Both the position numbers and the translations under genes were made by a program. A stretch of DNA of 42,349 bases from Solirubrobacteraceae bacterium (lineage in GTDB: Bacteria > Actinomycetota > Thermoleophilia > Solirubrobacterales > Solirubrobacteraceae). Shown here in pieces: positions 1 through 8,496 of this stretch (positions are counted from its first letter, which is position 1; every line of letters begins with the position of its first letter). Under the pieces are notes generated by a model that did no database searches, was not told the origin of the DNA, and worked only from the letters and a program-made list of their open reading frames with translations. Location: NCBI GenBank assembly GCA_024711025.1, contig JANJTP010000009.1, positions 1-42,349 on the forward strand. The letters run 5' to 3'.

Positions 1-2094
1 GCCAAGCTCCGCGGGATCGTCTCCAGCGGGATGATCCTCGCCGAGGACGAGCTGGCGATCGGGGTCGAGCACGACGGGATCATGGTCCTCGCCGACGGCG
101 CCGCCCCCGGCGCGCCGCTCGACGGCGTCCTGCCGATCCAGGACGAGGTGCTCGAGCTGGAGGTGACGCCGAACCGCCCCGACTGCCTGGGCGTCTACGG
201 CCTCGCGCGCGAGATCCACGCGATCACCGGCGCCCCTCTCGGCCCGCCGCCGTGGGCCGACGACCCGGGCTCGGTCGAGGGTGCTCCGGTCGGCATCGAG
301 GTCGTCGTCGAGGCGCCCGAGCTGTGCCCGCGCTTCACCGGCCGCGTCTTCGAGGACGTCGCGATCGGGCCCTCGCCGGCCTGGCTCAAGGCGCGCCTCA
401 TGGCATCGGGCCAGCGTCCGATCAACAACGTCGTCGACATCACCAACTACGCGATGCTGCTGACCGGGCATCCGCTGCACGCCTTCGACCTGGACCGGAT
501 CGCCGGCGGCCGGCTGGTCGTGCGCCGCGCGGCCCCCGGAGAGGTCGTCCGCACGCTCGACGGCCAGGACCGCGTGCTCGACCGCGACGACTGCCTGATC
601 GCCGACGCCGCAGGGCCGACGTCGATCGCCGGCGTCATGGGCGGCGAGCGCAGCGAGGTTCACGAGGGCACGACCCGCGTGCTGATGGAGGTCGCGACGT
701 GGGACGGGCCGAGCATCAACCGCACCTCGTGGAAGCTCGGGCTGCGCAGCGAGGCCTCGGCGCGGTTCGAGAAGGGGCTGCCGCCCGAGGGCTGCGTCGA
801 GGCGCAGGCGATCGCGACGCGGCTGATGCTGGAGCTGACCGGCGCGCGCGTGGCGCCCGGCACGCTCGACGTCGGCTCGGCCGGCGAGCCGGCGCCGTCG
901 CTGCGCCTGCGCGACGCGCGCGTCAGCGGCCTGCTGGGGGCCGAGATCCCGCGCACACGGTGCGCTGAGCTGCTGCGGGCGCTCGGCTTCGAGTCGCGCG
1001 AGGTCGACGACGGCCTCGAGGTCGCGGTGCCGCACTGGCGCCGACGCGACGTGACGCGCGAGGCGGACCTGATCGAGGAGGTCGCGCGGATCGACGCGCT
1101 CGAGGCGCTGCCCGCGACGATCCAGCGCAACCGCACCGGCCACGCCGGCGGGCTGAGCCCCGCCCAGCGGCTGCGCCGCCGCGCCGAGGATGCGCTCGTC
1201 GGCCGCGGGCTGCTGGAGGTCGTCGGCTGGTCGTTCACCGACCTGGGGCTGCCCGACCGGTTGCTCGCGCCGGACGGGGACCCGCTGCGCGACCTCGTCG
1301 TGCTGGAGAACCCGATGTCCGCCGAGCAGGCGGCGCTGCGGCCGACGATCGTCGGCTCGCTGCTGGACGTCGCCCGGCGCAATCGCGCCCACGGCCAGGG
1401 CGATCTGGCGATCTTCGAGTCCGGCGCGGTCTACCGCCGCGGCACCGGCGAGCTGGCGGACGAGCACCACGCGCTGGGCGCGCTGCTCGTCGGCTCCACG
1501 CGTCCGCCGAGCTGGCGCGACGGCGCTCCGCCGCCGGCCGACGCGTTCGCCGCCAAGGCCCTCGTCGAGGCCGTCCTCGGCGCGCTCGGCGTGCCCTGGT
1601 CGGCCCGTCAGGCGCGGCGCCCGTTCCTGCACCCCGGGCGCTGCGGGGAGGTCGTCGGGCCTGTCGGCGAGACGCTCGGCGTGTTCGGCGAGATCGATCC
1701 ACGCGTCGCTGCCGGCTGGGAGATCGACGACGTCGCCGCGTTCATGGCGATCGACCTCGGCCGCGCGATCGCGGCGGCGCCCGCGTCGGTGAGGTACGCC
1801 GACCTCACGACATACCCCGAGCTCCGCCAGGACCTCGCGGTGATCGTCGGCGAGGACGTTCCCGCCGGCGCGGTCGTCGACGCCGTGCTCCGGGCCGGAG
1901 GGCCGCTGGTCGCCGACGCGACGGTGTTCGACGTCTACCGCGGCGAGCAGGCGGGCGCGGGCCGCGTCTCGCTGGCGCTGCACCTGAGCTTCCGAGCGGC
2001 CGACCGCACGCTGGCCGACGCGGACGTCGCACCGCTCCGCGAGCGGATCGTGACGGCACTGCGCGACGAGCTGGGCGGTGAGCTGCGTGGCTAG
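1..2094 (+). CDS. pheT: Phenylalanyl-tRNA synthetase beta subunit, 5'-truncated by window edge
   Basis: PheT pairs with PheS to charge tRNA-Phe in the cytosol. The reading frame is open from base 1, beginning AKLRGIVSSGM, which is the end of the N-terminal tRNA-binding (EMAP-like) domain. About 697 residues are visible, so roughly 100 N-terminal residues lie outside the window (family about 800 aa). The B3/4 and B5 regions follow, and the last ~95 residues form the ferredoxin-fold anticodon-binding domain, starting near YADLTTYPELRQD. The stop overlaps the argC start, so argC is probably co-transcribed and coupled to it. pheST next to arg genes is a common actinobacterial arrangement. Identification is secure; only the true start is unseen. 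Confidence 0.96.
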   Translation, partial: AKLRGIVSSGMILAEDELAIGVEHDGIMVLADGAAPGAPLDGVLPIQDEVLELEVTPNRPDCLGVYGLAREIHAITGAPLGPPPWADDPGSVEGAPVGIEVVVEAPELCPRFTGRVFEDVAIGPSPAWLKARLMASGQRPINNVVDITNYAMLLTGHPLHAFDLDRIAGGRLVVRRAAPGEVVRTLDGQDRVLDRDDCLIADAAGPTSIAGVMGGERSEVHEGTTRVLMEVATWDGPSINRTSWKLGLRSEASARFEKGLPPEGCVEAQAIATRLMLELTGARVAPGTLDVGSAGEPAPSLRLRDARVSGLLGAEIPRTRCAELLRALGFESREVDDGLEVAVPHWRRRDVTREADLIEEVARIDALEALPATIQRNRTGHAGGLSPAQRLRRRAEDALVGRGLLEVVGWSFTDLGLPDRLLAPDGDPLRDLVVLENPMSAEQAALRPTIVGSLLDVARRNRAHGQGDLAIFESGAVYRRGTGELADEHHALGALLVGSTRPPSWRDGAPPPADAFAAKALVEAVLGALGVPWSARQARRPFLHPGRCGEVVGPVGETLGVFGEIDPRVAAGWEIDDVAAFMAIDLGRAIAAAPASVRYADLTTYPELRQDLAVIVGEDVPAGAVVDAVLRAGGPLVADATVFDVYRGEQAGAGRVSLALHLSFRAADRTLADADVAPLRERIVTALRDELGGELRG

Positions 2095-3091
2095 GCCGCG
2101 GGTCCTCGTCGCCGGGGCGTCCGGCTATGCGGGCGCGCTGGCCGCACGGCTGCTCGCGCGCCACCCCGAGCTCGAGCTGGGGCCGCTGACGTCGCGCTCG
2201 GACGTCGGGCGGCGCTTGAGCGACCTCTACCCGCACCACCGCGTCGACGCGGTGCTCGAGGAGCTCGACCTGGATCGCCACGGCGACGTCGACGCGGCGA
2301 TCGTCGCCTACCCGCACGGCGCCGCGGCGCCGGTCGTCGCCGCGCTTCGCGAGCGCGGTGCGAAGGTGGTCGACCTCAGCGCCGACTTCCGTCTGCGCGA
2401 CCTCGCGACGTACGAGGCGTGGTACGTGCCGCACACGGCGCCGGGCCTGATCGGCGAGGCCGCCTACGGGCTGACGGAGCTCAACCGCGAGCGGATCGCG
2501 GGCGCCGACCTGGTCGCGAACCCGGGCTGCTTCCCGACCGCGGCTCTGCTCGCGCTGGCCCCGCTCGCTCGCGCCGGCCTGATCGCCGACGTCGTGATCG
2601 ACGCCAAGACCGGCGTCAGCGGCGCCGGTCGGGCGGCGACGCAGACCACGCACTTCGTGAGCGTCACCGAGAACGTCGCGCCGTACAAGGTCGGCGAGCA
2701 CCGCCACACGCCGGAGATCGACCAGGAGCTCGCCGCGCTGGGCGCGCCGGTGCCCGTCACGTTCGTGCCGCACCTGCTGCCGATCGACGAAGGCGAGCTG
2801 GCGTCGTGCTACGTCACGACGTCCGAGCCGGTCGCCGACGGAGCGCTGCGCGAGCTCTACCGGGAGGCCTACGGCGACGAGGCGTTCGTCGAGATCGTCG
2901 GGTCGCCGCCCGGCGTGCGCGATGTGCGCGAGACGAACCTCTGCCGGATCTTCACCCGGGTCGAGCCACGCACCGGCAGGGCGATGGTCTTCGCTGCGAT
3001 CGACAACCTCTGGAAGGGCACCTCGTCGCAGGCGATCCAGAATCTCAACCTGATGCTCGGCCTGCCGGAGACGGCGGGGATCGAGCCATGA
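2087..3091 (+). CDS. argC: N-acetyl-gamma-glutamyl-phosphate reductase
   Basis: ArgC reduces N-acetylglutamyl phosphate to the semialdehyde with NADPH, the third step of acetylated ornithine synthesis. The N-terminal nucleotide-binding loop GASGYAG and the active-site motif NPGCFPT (Cys148 from this start) are intact. Length (334 aa) is normal. Two GTG starts are possible, 2078 and 2087. I prefer 2087 because GGTGAG lies 4 nt upstream and the start overlaps the pheT stop (TAG at 2092-2094). It is followed by argJ after 22 nt, with a nine-codon ORF bridging that gap (see findings). Confidence 0.95.
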   Translation: MARPRVLVAGASGYAGALAARLLARHPELELGPLTSRSDVGRRLSDLYPHHRVDAVLEELDLDRHGDVDAAIVAYPHGAAAPVVAALRERGAKVVDLSADFRLRDLATYEAWYVPHTAPGLIGEAAYGLTELNRERIAGADLVANPGCFPTAALLALAPLARAGLIADVVIDAKTGVSGAGRAATQTTHFVSVTENVAPYKVGEHRHTPEIDQELAALGAPVPVTFVPHLLPIDEGELASCYVTTSEPVADGALRELYREAYGDEAFVEIVGSPPGVRDVRETNLCRIFTRVEPRTGRAMVFAAIDNLWKGTSSQAIQNLNLMLGLPETAGIEP

Positions 3092-3113
3092 GCGGACGGC
3101 GGCGGGACGAGCG

Positions 3114-4397
3114 ATGAGCGCACGACAGGAGTCACAGGGATCCGGCGGCGACGCCGCGGGCGCATTCGACAGCCGCTGGGCGCCGCTGCCGGCGCATGCG
3201 CGCACGGCGTCCGACCCCGACGTCCTGCCCGCCGGCTTCCGCGCGGCGGGGGCCGCCGCCGGCCTCAAGGCATCCGGAAAGACCGACGTCGGGCTGCTCG
3301 TCTGCGATTCGGAGCAGGCGACGAGCGCCGCACGGTTCACGCGCTCGGGGACCGCCGCCGCGCCGGTCCTGCTGACGCGCGAGCGCTGTAGCCTGGGCGC
3401 GCTGCGCGCGGTCGTCGTCAACTCCGGCAACGCGAACGCCGCCACCGGCGCCCAGGGCTATCAGGAGGCGGCCCGGATGCAGGGCGCCGCCGCGGCCGCG
3501 GCCGGCGTGGGGGAGGATCGCGTCGCCGTCTGCTCGACCGGCGTGATCGGCGTTCCGCTCGACGGGAGCGTCGTCGTGAAGGGCCTGGCGGCGCTGCGCG
3601 GCGAGCTGCGCCGCGACGGTGCCGGCGACTTCCAGCAGGCGATCCTGACGACCGACCTGTTCGAGAAGCGGGCCGCGCTCGACGTCGAGCTGCCGAGCGG
3701 CGTCGTGCGGCTGACCGCGCAGTGCAAGGGCGCGGGGATGATCCAGCCGAGCTTCGCGACGATGCTCTGCTTCGTCCAGACCGACGCGGCGATGAGCGCG
3801 CAGACCGCCGACCTGCTGCTCGGCGTCACCGTGAAGCGCAGCTTCGACCGCATCTCGGTCGACGGCCAGCTCTCGACCAACGACACCGCGATCCTCATGG
3901 CCAGCGGTGCGAGCGGGGTGCTGGTCGAGCCCGAGAGCGAGGACGAGGAGCGCTTCGGCGAGGCGCTCGACGCGCTGCTGCGCCATCTCGCGCTGCTGAT
4001 CGTCCGCGACGGCGAGGGCTCGGTCCGCGTCGGTCGCGTCGTCGTCCGCGGCGGCCACGGGCCGAACGTCGAGCGCGCCGCGCGCGCCGTCGCCAACTCG
4101 CCGCTCGTCAAGTGCGCGCTGAACGGCGGCGACCCCAACTGGGGCCGGATCGTCCAGGCGGTGGGGATGGCGCTCGCCGACACCGCGCCACTTCCGGTCG
4201 ACGTCGCGATCGAGGGCGTCCAGGTCTGCGTCGCAGGCCAGGTCGTGCCCTACGACGAATCCGACCTTGCCCGCCGCGTCGCCCGCGAGGAGGTCGAGCT
4301 CGTCGTCGGCCTGCCGGGCGACGGCTTCGAGACCGAGGTGCTGTTCAGCGACCTCGGCCACGAGTACGTCCGCATCAACGCCGAGTACAAGACCTGA
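3114..4397 (+). CDS. argJ: Glutamate N-acetyltransferase / ornithine acetyltransferase
   Basis: ArgJ transfers the acetyl group from N-acetylornithine to glutamate, which makes the pathway cyclic; some members also use acetyl-CoA. The precursor cleaves itself at an Ala-Thr bond. The motif KGAGMIQPSFATML is present, with the new N-terminal nucleophile at Thr216. The C-terminal half carries the conserved CALNGGDPNWGR segment and the protein ends in the usual EYVRINAEYKT-type tail. At 427 aa it is slightly long, owing to a hydrophilic N-terminal extension of about 20 residues. The ATG at 3114 overlaps the stop of a nine-codon ORF. It lies third in the pheT-argCJBD run. Whether it is bifunctional cannot be told from sequence. 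Confidence 0.95.
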   Translation: MSARQESQGSGGDAAGAFDSRWAPLPAHARTASDPDVLPAGFRAAGAAAGLKASGKTDVGLLVCDSEQATSAARFTRSGTAAAPVLLTRERCSLGALRAVVVNSGNANAATGAQGYQEAARMQGAAAAAAGVGEDRVAVCSTGVIGVPLDGSVVVKGLAALRGELRRDGAGDFQQAILTTDLFEKRAALDVELPSGVVRLTAQCKGAGMIQPSFATMLCFVQTDAAMSAQTADLLLGVTVKRSFDRISVDGQLSTNDTAILMASGASGVLVEPESEDEERFGEALDALLRHLALLIVRDGEGSVRVGRVVVRGGHGPNVERAARAVANSPLVKCALNGGDPNWGRIVQAVGMALADTAPLPVDVAIEGVQVCVAGQVVPYDESDLARRVAREEVELVVGLPGDGFETEVLFSDLGHEYVRINAEYKT

Positions 4398-4427
4398 GCC
4401 CATGAACCTCCAGCCCCGGGGCTTCGC

Positions 4428-5294
4428 ATGACCCCCCTCCAGCCGCACGGCGACATCGCCACGATCCTCGAGGCGCTGCCGTACATCCGCGAGTTCCACG
4501 GCCGCACGATCGTCGTCAAGTACGGCGGCGCGGCGATGGACGACCCGGCGCTGCGCGAGGAGGTCGCGCGCGACATCGTGCTGCTCAAGTACGTCGGCAT
4601 GAACCCCGTCGTCGTGCACGGCGGGGGCCCGGAGATCACGTACTACATGGAGCGCCTGGGCCTCCCGGTCGAGTTCCGCGGCGGGCTGCGAGTCACCGAC
4701 GAGCAGGCGATCGACGTCGCCAAGATGGTCCTGGTCGGCAAGGTCAACAGCGACATCGTCAAGCGCATCGGGCGTCACGGGCAGCCGGCGATCGGCCTCA
4801 GCGGGGAGGACGCGGGGCTGTTTCGCGTGACCCGAAAGACGGCGCCGGATGGCAGCGACGTCGGCTTCGTCGGCCAGATCGACCGCGTCGACGTCGACGT
4901 GATCAACCACGTCGCCCAGGACTACATCCCGGTGCTCGCCTCGATCGGCCTCGACCGCGACGGTCAGAGCCACAACGTCAACGCGGACGAGGCGGCGGGC
5001 GCGGTCGCCGCGGCGATGGGTGCGTACAAGGTGCTGTTCCTGACCGACGTCGAGGGCTGGCTGAGCGACCCCGCCGACCCGACGAGCCTCGTCAGCGAGG
5101 CGACCGCCGACGAGGTCGAGACGGCGCTCGGCGCCGTCTCCGGCGGCATGCGGCCCAAGCTCCAGGCGTGCGTCGAGGCGATCCACGGCGGTGTAAGCAG
5201 CGCGCACGTCGTCGACGGCCGCGTGCCGCACTCGATCCTGCTGGAGCTGTTCACCGTCGCCGGCTACGGCACGAAGATCAGGCCGGCCCGATGA
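4428..5294 (+). CDS. argB: Acetylglutamate kinase (arginine-sensitive type)
   Basis: ArgB phosphorylates N-acetylglutamate. The amino-acid-kinase fold is shown by KYGGAAM (Lys31) and the glycine loop VHGGGPEI. About 25 residues precede the KYGG strand, enough for the N-terminal helix found in hexameric, arginine-inhibited enzymes. The C-terminus carries a matching signature, HSILLELFTVAGYGTKI. With ArgJ recycling acetyl groups, this kinase would be the logical feedback step. The stop overlaps the argD ATG by 4 nt. A perfect palindrome, AGCCCCGGGGCT (4412-4423), lies just upstream of the start; its role is unknown. Confidence 0.95.
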   Translation: MTPLQPHGDIATILEALPYIREFHGRTIVVKYGGAAMDDPALREEVARDIVLLKYVGMNPVVVHGGGPEITYYMERLGLPVEFRGGLRVTDEQAIDVAKMVLVGKVNSDIVKRIGRHGQPAIGLSGEDAGLFRVTRKTAPDGSDVGFVGQIDRVDVDVINHVAQDYIPVLASIGLDRDGQSHNVNADEAAGAVAAAMGAYKVLFLTDVEGWLSDPADPTSLVSEATADEVETALGAVSGGMRPKLQACVEAIHGGVSSAHVVDGRVPHSILLELFTVAGYGTKIRPAR

Positions 5295-6460
5295 GCCTTG
5301 CCGAGCTGCGGCGCCTGGACGCCGAGCGCGTCATCGGCACGTACGCCCGGCTGCCGGTCGAGTTCGTCCGCGGCGAGGGCTCGTGGGTCTGGGACGACGA
5401 GGGCAACCGCTACCTCGACCTGCTCTGCGGGATCGGCGTCACGAGCCTCGGCCACTGCCACCCGCGGATCGTCGCCGCGGTCTGCGAGCAGGCCGGTCGG
5501 CTGATGCACGTCTCCAACCTGTTCCACACCGAGCCGGCGATGCGGCTCGCCGAGCGGCTCTCGACGAGCTCGTTGGGCGGCAAGGTGTTCTTCTGCAACT
5601 CCGGAGCCGAGGCCAACGAGGCGGCGCTGAAGCTGGCGCGCCGAGCGAAGCGCGGAGGCGACGTCGTGAGCGTCGCCGGCGGCTTTCACGGGCGCACGTT
5701 CGGCGCCCTGTCGGCGACCGCCCAGGAGTCCAAGCAGGCGCCGTTCGCGCCGCTCGTGCCGGGCTTTCGCGCCGTGGCGCCGAGCGCCGAGGCGATCGCG
5801 GCGGCCGTCGACGACGGGACCGCCGCGGTGCTGCTCGAGCCGGTGCTCGGCGAGAGCGGCGTCCACCCGCTGGCGGCGGACGCGCTGATCGCCGCCCGCG
5901 AGGCGTGCGACCGGCATGGGGCGGCGCTGATCTTCGACGAGGTCCAGACGGGGATGGGCCGCACCGGCTCGCTGTGGGCCTACGAGCAGACCGGCGTCGT
6001 GCCGGATGCGATGACCAGCGCGAAGGCGCTGGCGGGCGGGCTGCCGATGGGCGCGCTGATCACCGGCGAGCGGCTCGCCGACGTGCTGCAGCCCGGCGAC
6101 CACGGCTCGACCTTCGGCGGCGGGCCTGTCGTCGCCGCGGCCGCGCTCGCCGCCCTGGAGGAGACCGCCTCGCCGGATCTGCTGGCGCGCGTGCGCGAGC
6201 TCGGCGAGCGCCTGCGTGCCGAGATCGCGGCACTTCCCGGCGTGATGCGTGTGCGCGGTCGCGGGCTGATGATCGGCTTCGACCTCGACGGCGGCGGCGC
6301 GCCCGAGCTAGTGCTCGCCCTGCTGACCGAGCACAGGCTGATCGCCAACGCCACAGGGCCCGAGACCGTTCGCCTGCTGCCGCCGCTGACGCTCTCCGAC
6401 GACGAGGCCGGTGAGGCGCTCGAGCGCCTGGGCGCAGCGCTCGGGGCACGCGGCGGCTGA
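5291..6460 (+). CDS. argD: Acetylornithine aminotransferase
   Basis: ArgD is a class III PLP aminotransferase that converts N-acetylglutamate semialdehyde to N-acetylornithine. Visible features are the phosphate-binding FCNSGAEANEAALKLAR segment, IFDEVQTGMGRTG, and the Schiff-base lysine in TSAKALAGGLPMG (Lys245). At 389 aa it has normal length. The ATG at 5291 overlaps the argB stop; the frame stays open further upstream but only within argB. It is the last gene of the argCJBD run. The next genes are unrelated, and argF/argR, which commonly follow in actinobacteria, are absent here. Confidence 0.95.
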   Translation: MSLAELRRLDAERVIGTYARLPVEFVRGEGSWVWDDEGNRYLDLLCGIGVTSLGHCHPRIVAAVCEQAGRLMHVSNLFHTEPAMRLAERLSTSSLGGKVFFCNSGAEANEAALKLARRAKRGGDVVSVAGGFHGRTFGALSATAQESKQAPFAPLVPGFRAVAPSAEAIAAAVDDGTAAVLLEPVLGESGVHPLAADALIAAREACDRHGAALIFDEVQTGMGRTGSLWAYEQTGVVPDAMTSAKALAGGLPMGALITGERLADVLQPGDHGSTFGGGPVVAAAALAALEETASPDLLARVRELGERLRAEIAALPGVMRVRGRGLMIGFDLDGGGAPELVLALLTEHRLIANATGPETVRLLPPLTLSDDEAGEALERLGAALGARGG

Positions 6461-6516
6461 CGTGCAGAACGAGGCTTGGTGGCCTCTCGAGCGGTCGATC
6501 GAGTGATCAGCGTCGA

Positions 6517-7148
6517 ATGGCTCGGTGTCTTCTTCGTGGCTGGGTTCGGTTCTGCGCGTGGGCCGGCTCCCGGGTCGTGGCTTTCGTCATCCGCTCTCTG
6601 AGCCTGATCCTGTCGGAGGCAGACGCTGAAGCCTGGCGACAGGATCTGGCGCGTCGATGGGGCTTGTCGGCGTCGGGTGGAGTGGTGGAGGGGACGGGCA
6701 CGGCCGAGTTGCGAGGAGTCATCGCGGTGGCCCGTGAGGTCGGCTGGTTCGAGGGCACACCGGGCGTCCTGATAGGAGTGGAGCTCTGGAGAGACGGCGT
6801 ATGTCTGCGCCTGGCCGCCGAGACCGGCGAGAAGGCGTACCGCGCGGAGGAGGACTTTCGGAGGGCTCTCGAGGCCTGGGGAGCCGTCGCAACACGCGAA
6901 GGACGCGAGGCTCGGGAACGGCGCCGGAGGCGCCGAGAACGTTTCTGGACCTGCCCTTGTCCGTGTCGGACGACCTCGGTACGAAGTACGCGGCGATGAG
7001 CTGCTCGGCAGGAGGCAGCGGTACCGAGCTGCGCGCGGACTGGAACTTCGCTCCGGCGGTGCCGATCGAGGCATCGGTGTTGAGGGCCTGCTTCGAGGGT
7101 CAGGAGGAGAAGGCGCTCGAGTTTCAGCTGCGGAGACTCGGCGGGTGA
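6517..7148 (+). pseudogene. Hypothetical protein gene split by an apparent frameshift
   Basis: The first half reads in one frame (from ATG 6517, or more plausibly GTG 6577) up to a run of Arg codons near 6930. The second half reads in another frame from about 6936 to the stop at 7148. The two halves look like one protein of about 190 aa: an acidic/helical N-terminal half and a beta-rich C-terminal half with DDLGTKYAAM and WNFAPAVP, resembling a pattern I associate with unnamed actinobacterial proteins. The junction sits on GGCGCC-GGA-GGCGCC (6920-6934), a 3-nt-loop hairpin that could cause a sequencing error or a real slip. Base composition is less GC-biased than the neighbours, suggesting foreign origin. 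Function unknown. Confidence 0.5.
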
Positions 7149-7432
7149 GCCCGACGATGCTCATCGGCTCGGCGATCCGGCGCTGACCGGCGCCGTCGCC
7201 GAGCGCCGAGACGATCGCGGCCGCCACGGAATCGGCTCGTGAGGCGGATGCGGTCGCCGGCCACTTCGTGGGGTCAACGTCAAGTTCGTTGAGGCCGCAG
7301 CTCACCGGTCTGCGAAAGCCACGCCCTGAGGGGGTCGACGTAGATCGGCGGCCGCTGGGTGATCCGAGCTTGACATTTCCCACACGCCACGTCCGTCCGA
7401 GGCGCCGCCGACTCCGCCGCCCCCGCGTCGTC
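7149..7432. other. Gene-free segment with an inverted repeat
   Basis: I find no convincing coding sequence here on either strand. The one clear structure is a perfect inverted repeat, TCAACG-TCAAGTT-CGTTGA (7274-7292). A TTGACA-like hexamer occurs at 7371-7376. The segment lies between the frameshifted gene and the tandem repeats, so it may be a decayed insertion, but no transposase is recognisable. Confidence 0.4.
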
Positions 7433-7566
7433 GCTCCCCGCTCCGTCGCCCGCCCGCTCCCGGCTCCGTCGCCCGCCCGCTCCCGGCTCCCCGCTCCTCG
7501 CTCCGACGCCCGCCCGTTCCCCGCTCCTCGCCTGTCGCTCCTTGCTCCCCGCTCGTCGCCCGCCCA
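7433..7566. repeat. Imperfect tandem repeats downstream of the LysR gene
   Basis: A pyrimidine-rich block (purine-rich on the other strand) is built from variants of one unit. Two exact 23-bp copies stand at 7441-7463 and 7464-7486 (CTCCGTCGCCCGCCCGCTCC plus CGG). Degenerate copies with GCTCCCCGCTCCTC and ACGCCCGCCCG follow. It ends 13 nt before the stop codon of the minus-strand LysR gene, so it lies in that gene's 3' region. It lacks the uniform unique spacers of a CRISPR array. Confidence 0.7.
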
Positions 7567-7579
7567 CGCCCCCGACCTG

Positions 7580-8482
7580 TCACTCCGGCAGCAGACCCTC
7601 CCTGCGCAGCCGCCGCACGAGCGTGATGAGCGTCCGGGCGAGCAGCGGCTCGGGCTCGCGCTCGCGCCAGACGAGCCCGATCGCGTGCTCGCGCCGCGGC
7701 TCGACGAGCGGGGCGGCGTGCAGGCCGGCCGGCAGGCCCGGCGGGCGCAGCCAGCTCTGCGCGACGATCGCGCAGCCGACGCCGGCGCGCACGTGGTCGA
7801 CGAGCGTCGAGATGGAGTTCGTCTCCAGCACCGGGCGCGGGGCCGCTCCGGCCTCGCGCATGATGGAGTCGACGATCCGGCGGTTCTGCATGTCCGGGCT
7901 CAGCAGGCACAGCCGCCGCGCCGCGGCCTCCTGCCAGGTGACTTCGGGGCTTTGGCCGAGCGGCTCGTCGGCGGTCGTCAGCAGCAGGTAGCGCTCCCGG
8001 TAGAGGCGCAGCGTGCGAACGCCGCTCAGCGGCTCGTTGTCGAGGTAGGTGATCCCGGCGTCGAGCTCCGCCTGCCGCAGGCCCTGCTCGATCTCGCGCG
8101 AGCTCATCGACAGCACCGACAGCTCGAGGCCCGGCCGTCCCGCGCACAGCGGCGCGCTGAGCGAGGAGACGACGGGGAGCGACGTCGGGATCGCGCCGAT
8201 CCGCAGGCGGCCGGTGAGGCCGTCGCGCATCGCCCGCAGGTCGACCTGCAGGCCGTCGACGTCGGCGGCGATCCGCTGCGCCCAGGCGAAGACGCGCTCG
8301 CCCTCGGCCGTCAGCCCCTCGAAGCGCCGTCCGCGCAGCACGAGTCGGGCGCCGAGCTCCTCCTCGAGCCGCTGCAGACCAGCCGACAGCGTAGGCTGGG
8401 AGACGTGGCAGGCCTCGGCCGCGCGGCCGAAGTGGCGCTCACGCGCGAGCGCCACCAGATAGCGAAGCTGCGCGATCTGCAC
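7580..8482 (-). CDS. LysR-family transcriptional regulator, probably of the formate dehydrogenase operon
   Basis: This 300-aa protein has the LysR layout: a winged helix-turn-helix in residues 1-60 (LRYLVALARERHFGRAAEACHVSQPTLSAGLQRLEEELG), then a periplasmic-binding-protein-like effector domain from about residue 90. Similarity is closest to the OxyR/CysB-like branch in the HTH. The GTG at 8482 is chosen because no upstream in-frame start is better and a TATCAT -10 lies 8 nt before it. It is divergent from the formate dehydrogenase genes, with an ATAG-N7-CTAT dyad between, the normal arrangement for a LysR activator and its target. Formate or redox state as effector is inference. The effector-domain cysteines do not clearly mark it as a peroxide sensor. 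Confidence 0.9.
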   Translation of the reverse strand: MQIAQLRYLVALARERHFGRAAEACHVSQPTLSAGLQRLEEELGARLVLRGRRFEGLTAEGERVFAWAQRIAADVDGLQVDLRAMRDGLTGRLRIGAIPTSLPVVSSLSAPLCAGRPGLELSVLSMSSREIEQGLRQAELDAGITYLDNEPLSGVRTLRLYRERYLLLTTADEPLGQSPEVTWQEAAARRLCLLSPDMQNRRIVDSIMREAGAAPRPVLETNSISTLVDHVRAGVGCAIVAQSWLRPPGLPAGLHAAPLVEPRREHAIGLVWREREPEPLLARTLITLVRRLRREGLLPE

Positions 8483-8490
8483 GGGTGGGC

Positions 8491-8496
8491 ATGATA
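8491..8496 (-). promoter_or_regulatory. -10 element (TATCAT) of the LysR gene
   Basis: On the minus strand TATCAT lies 8 nt before the GTG start at 8482, predicting a leaderless transcript. It overlaps the left half of the LysR dyad at 8492-8510, so the regulator could repress its own gene. Confidence 0.5.

Noticed and set aside
6920-6945. Programmed -1 ribosomal frameshift site
   Set aside because: A hairpin is present but no X-XXY-YYZ slippery heptamer is found at a suitable distance; error or true mutation is simpler.
7433-7566. CRISPR array
   Set aside because: Units are adjacent without unique spacers of constant length, and no cas genes are present.
7280-7567. Minus-strand frame of 95 codons ending with a CGKCQAR-containing segment
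   Set aside because: Its N-terminal half is translated tandem repeat, it has no ribosome site or -10, and no family pattern is visible.
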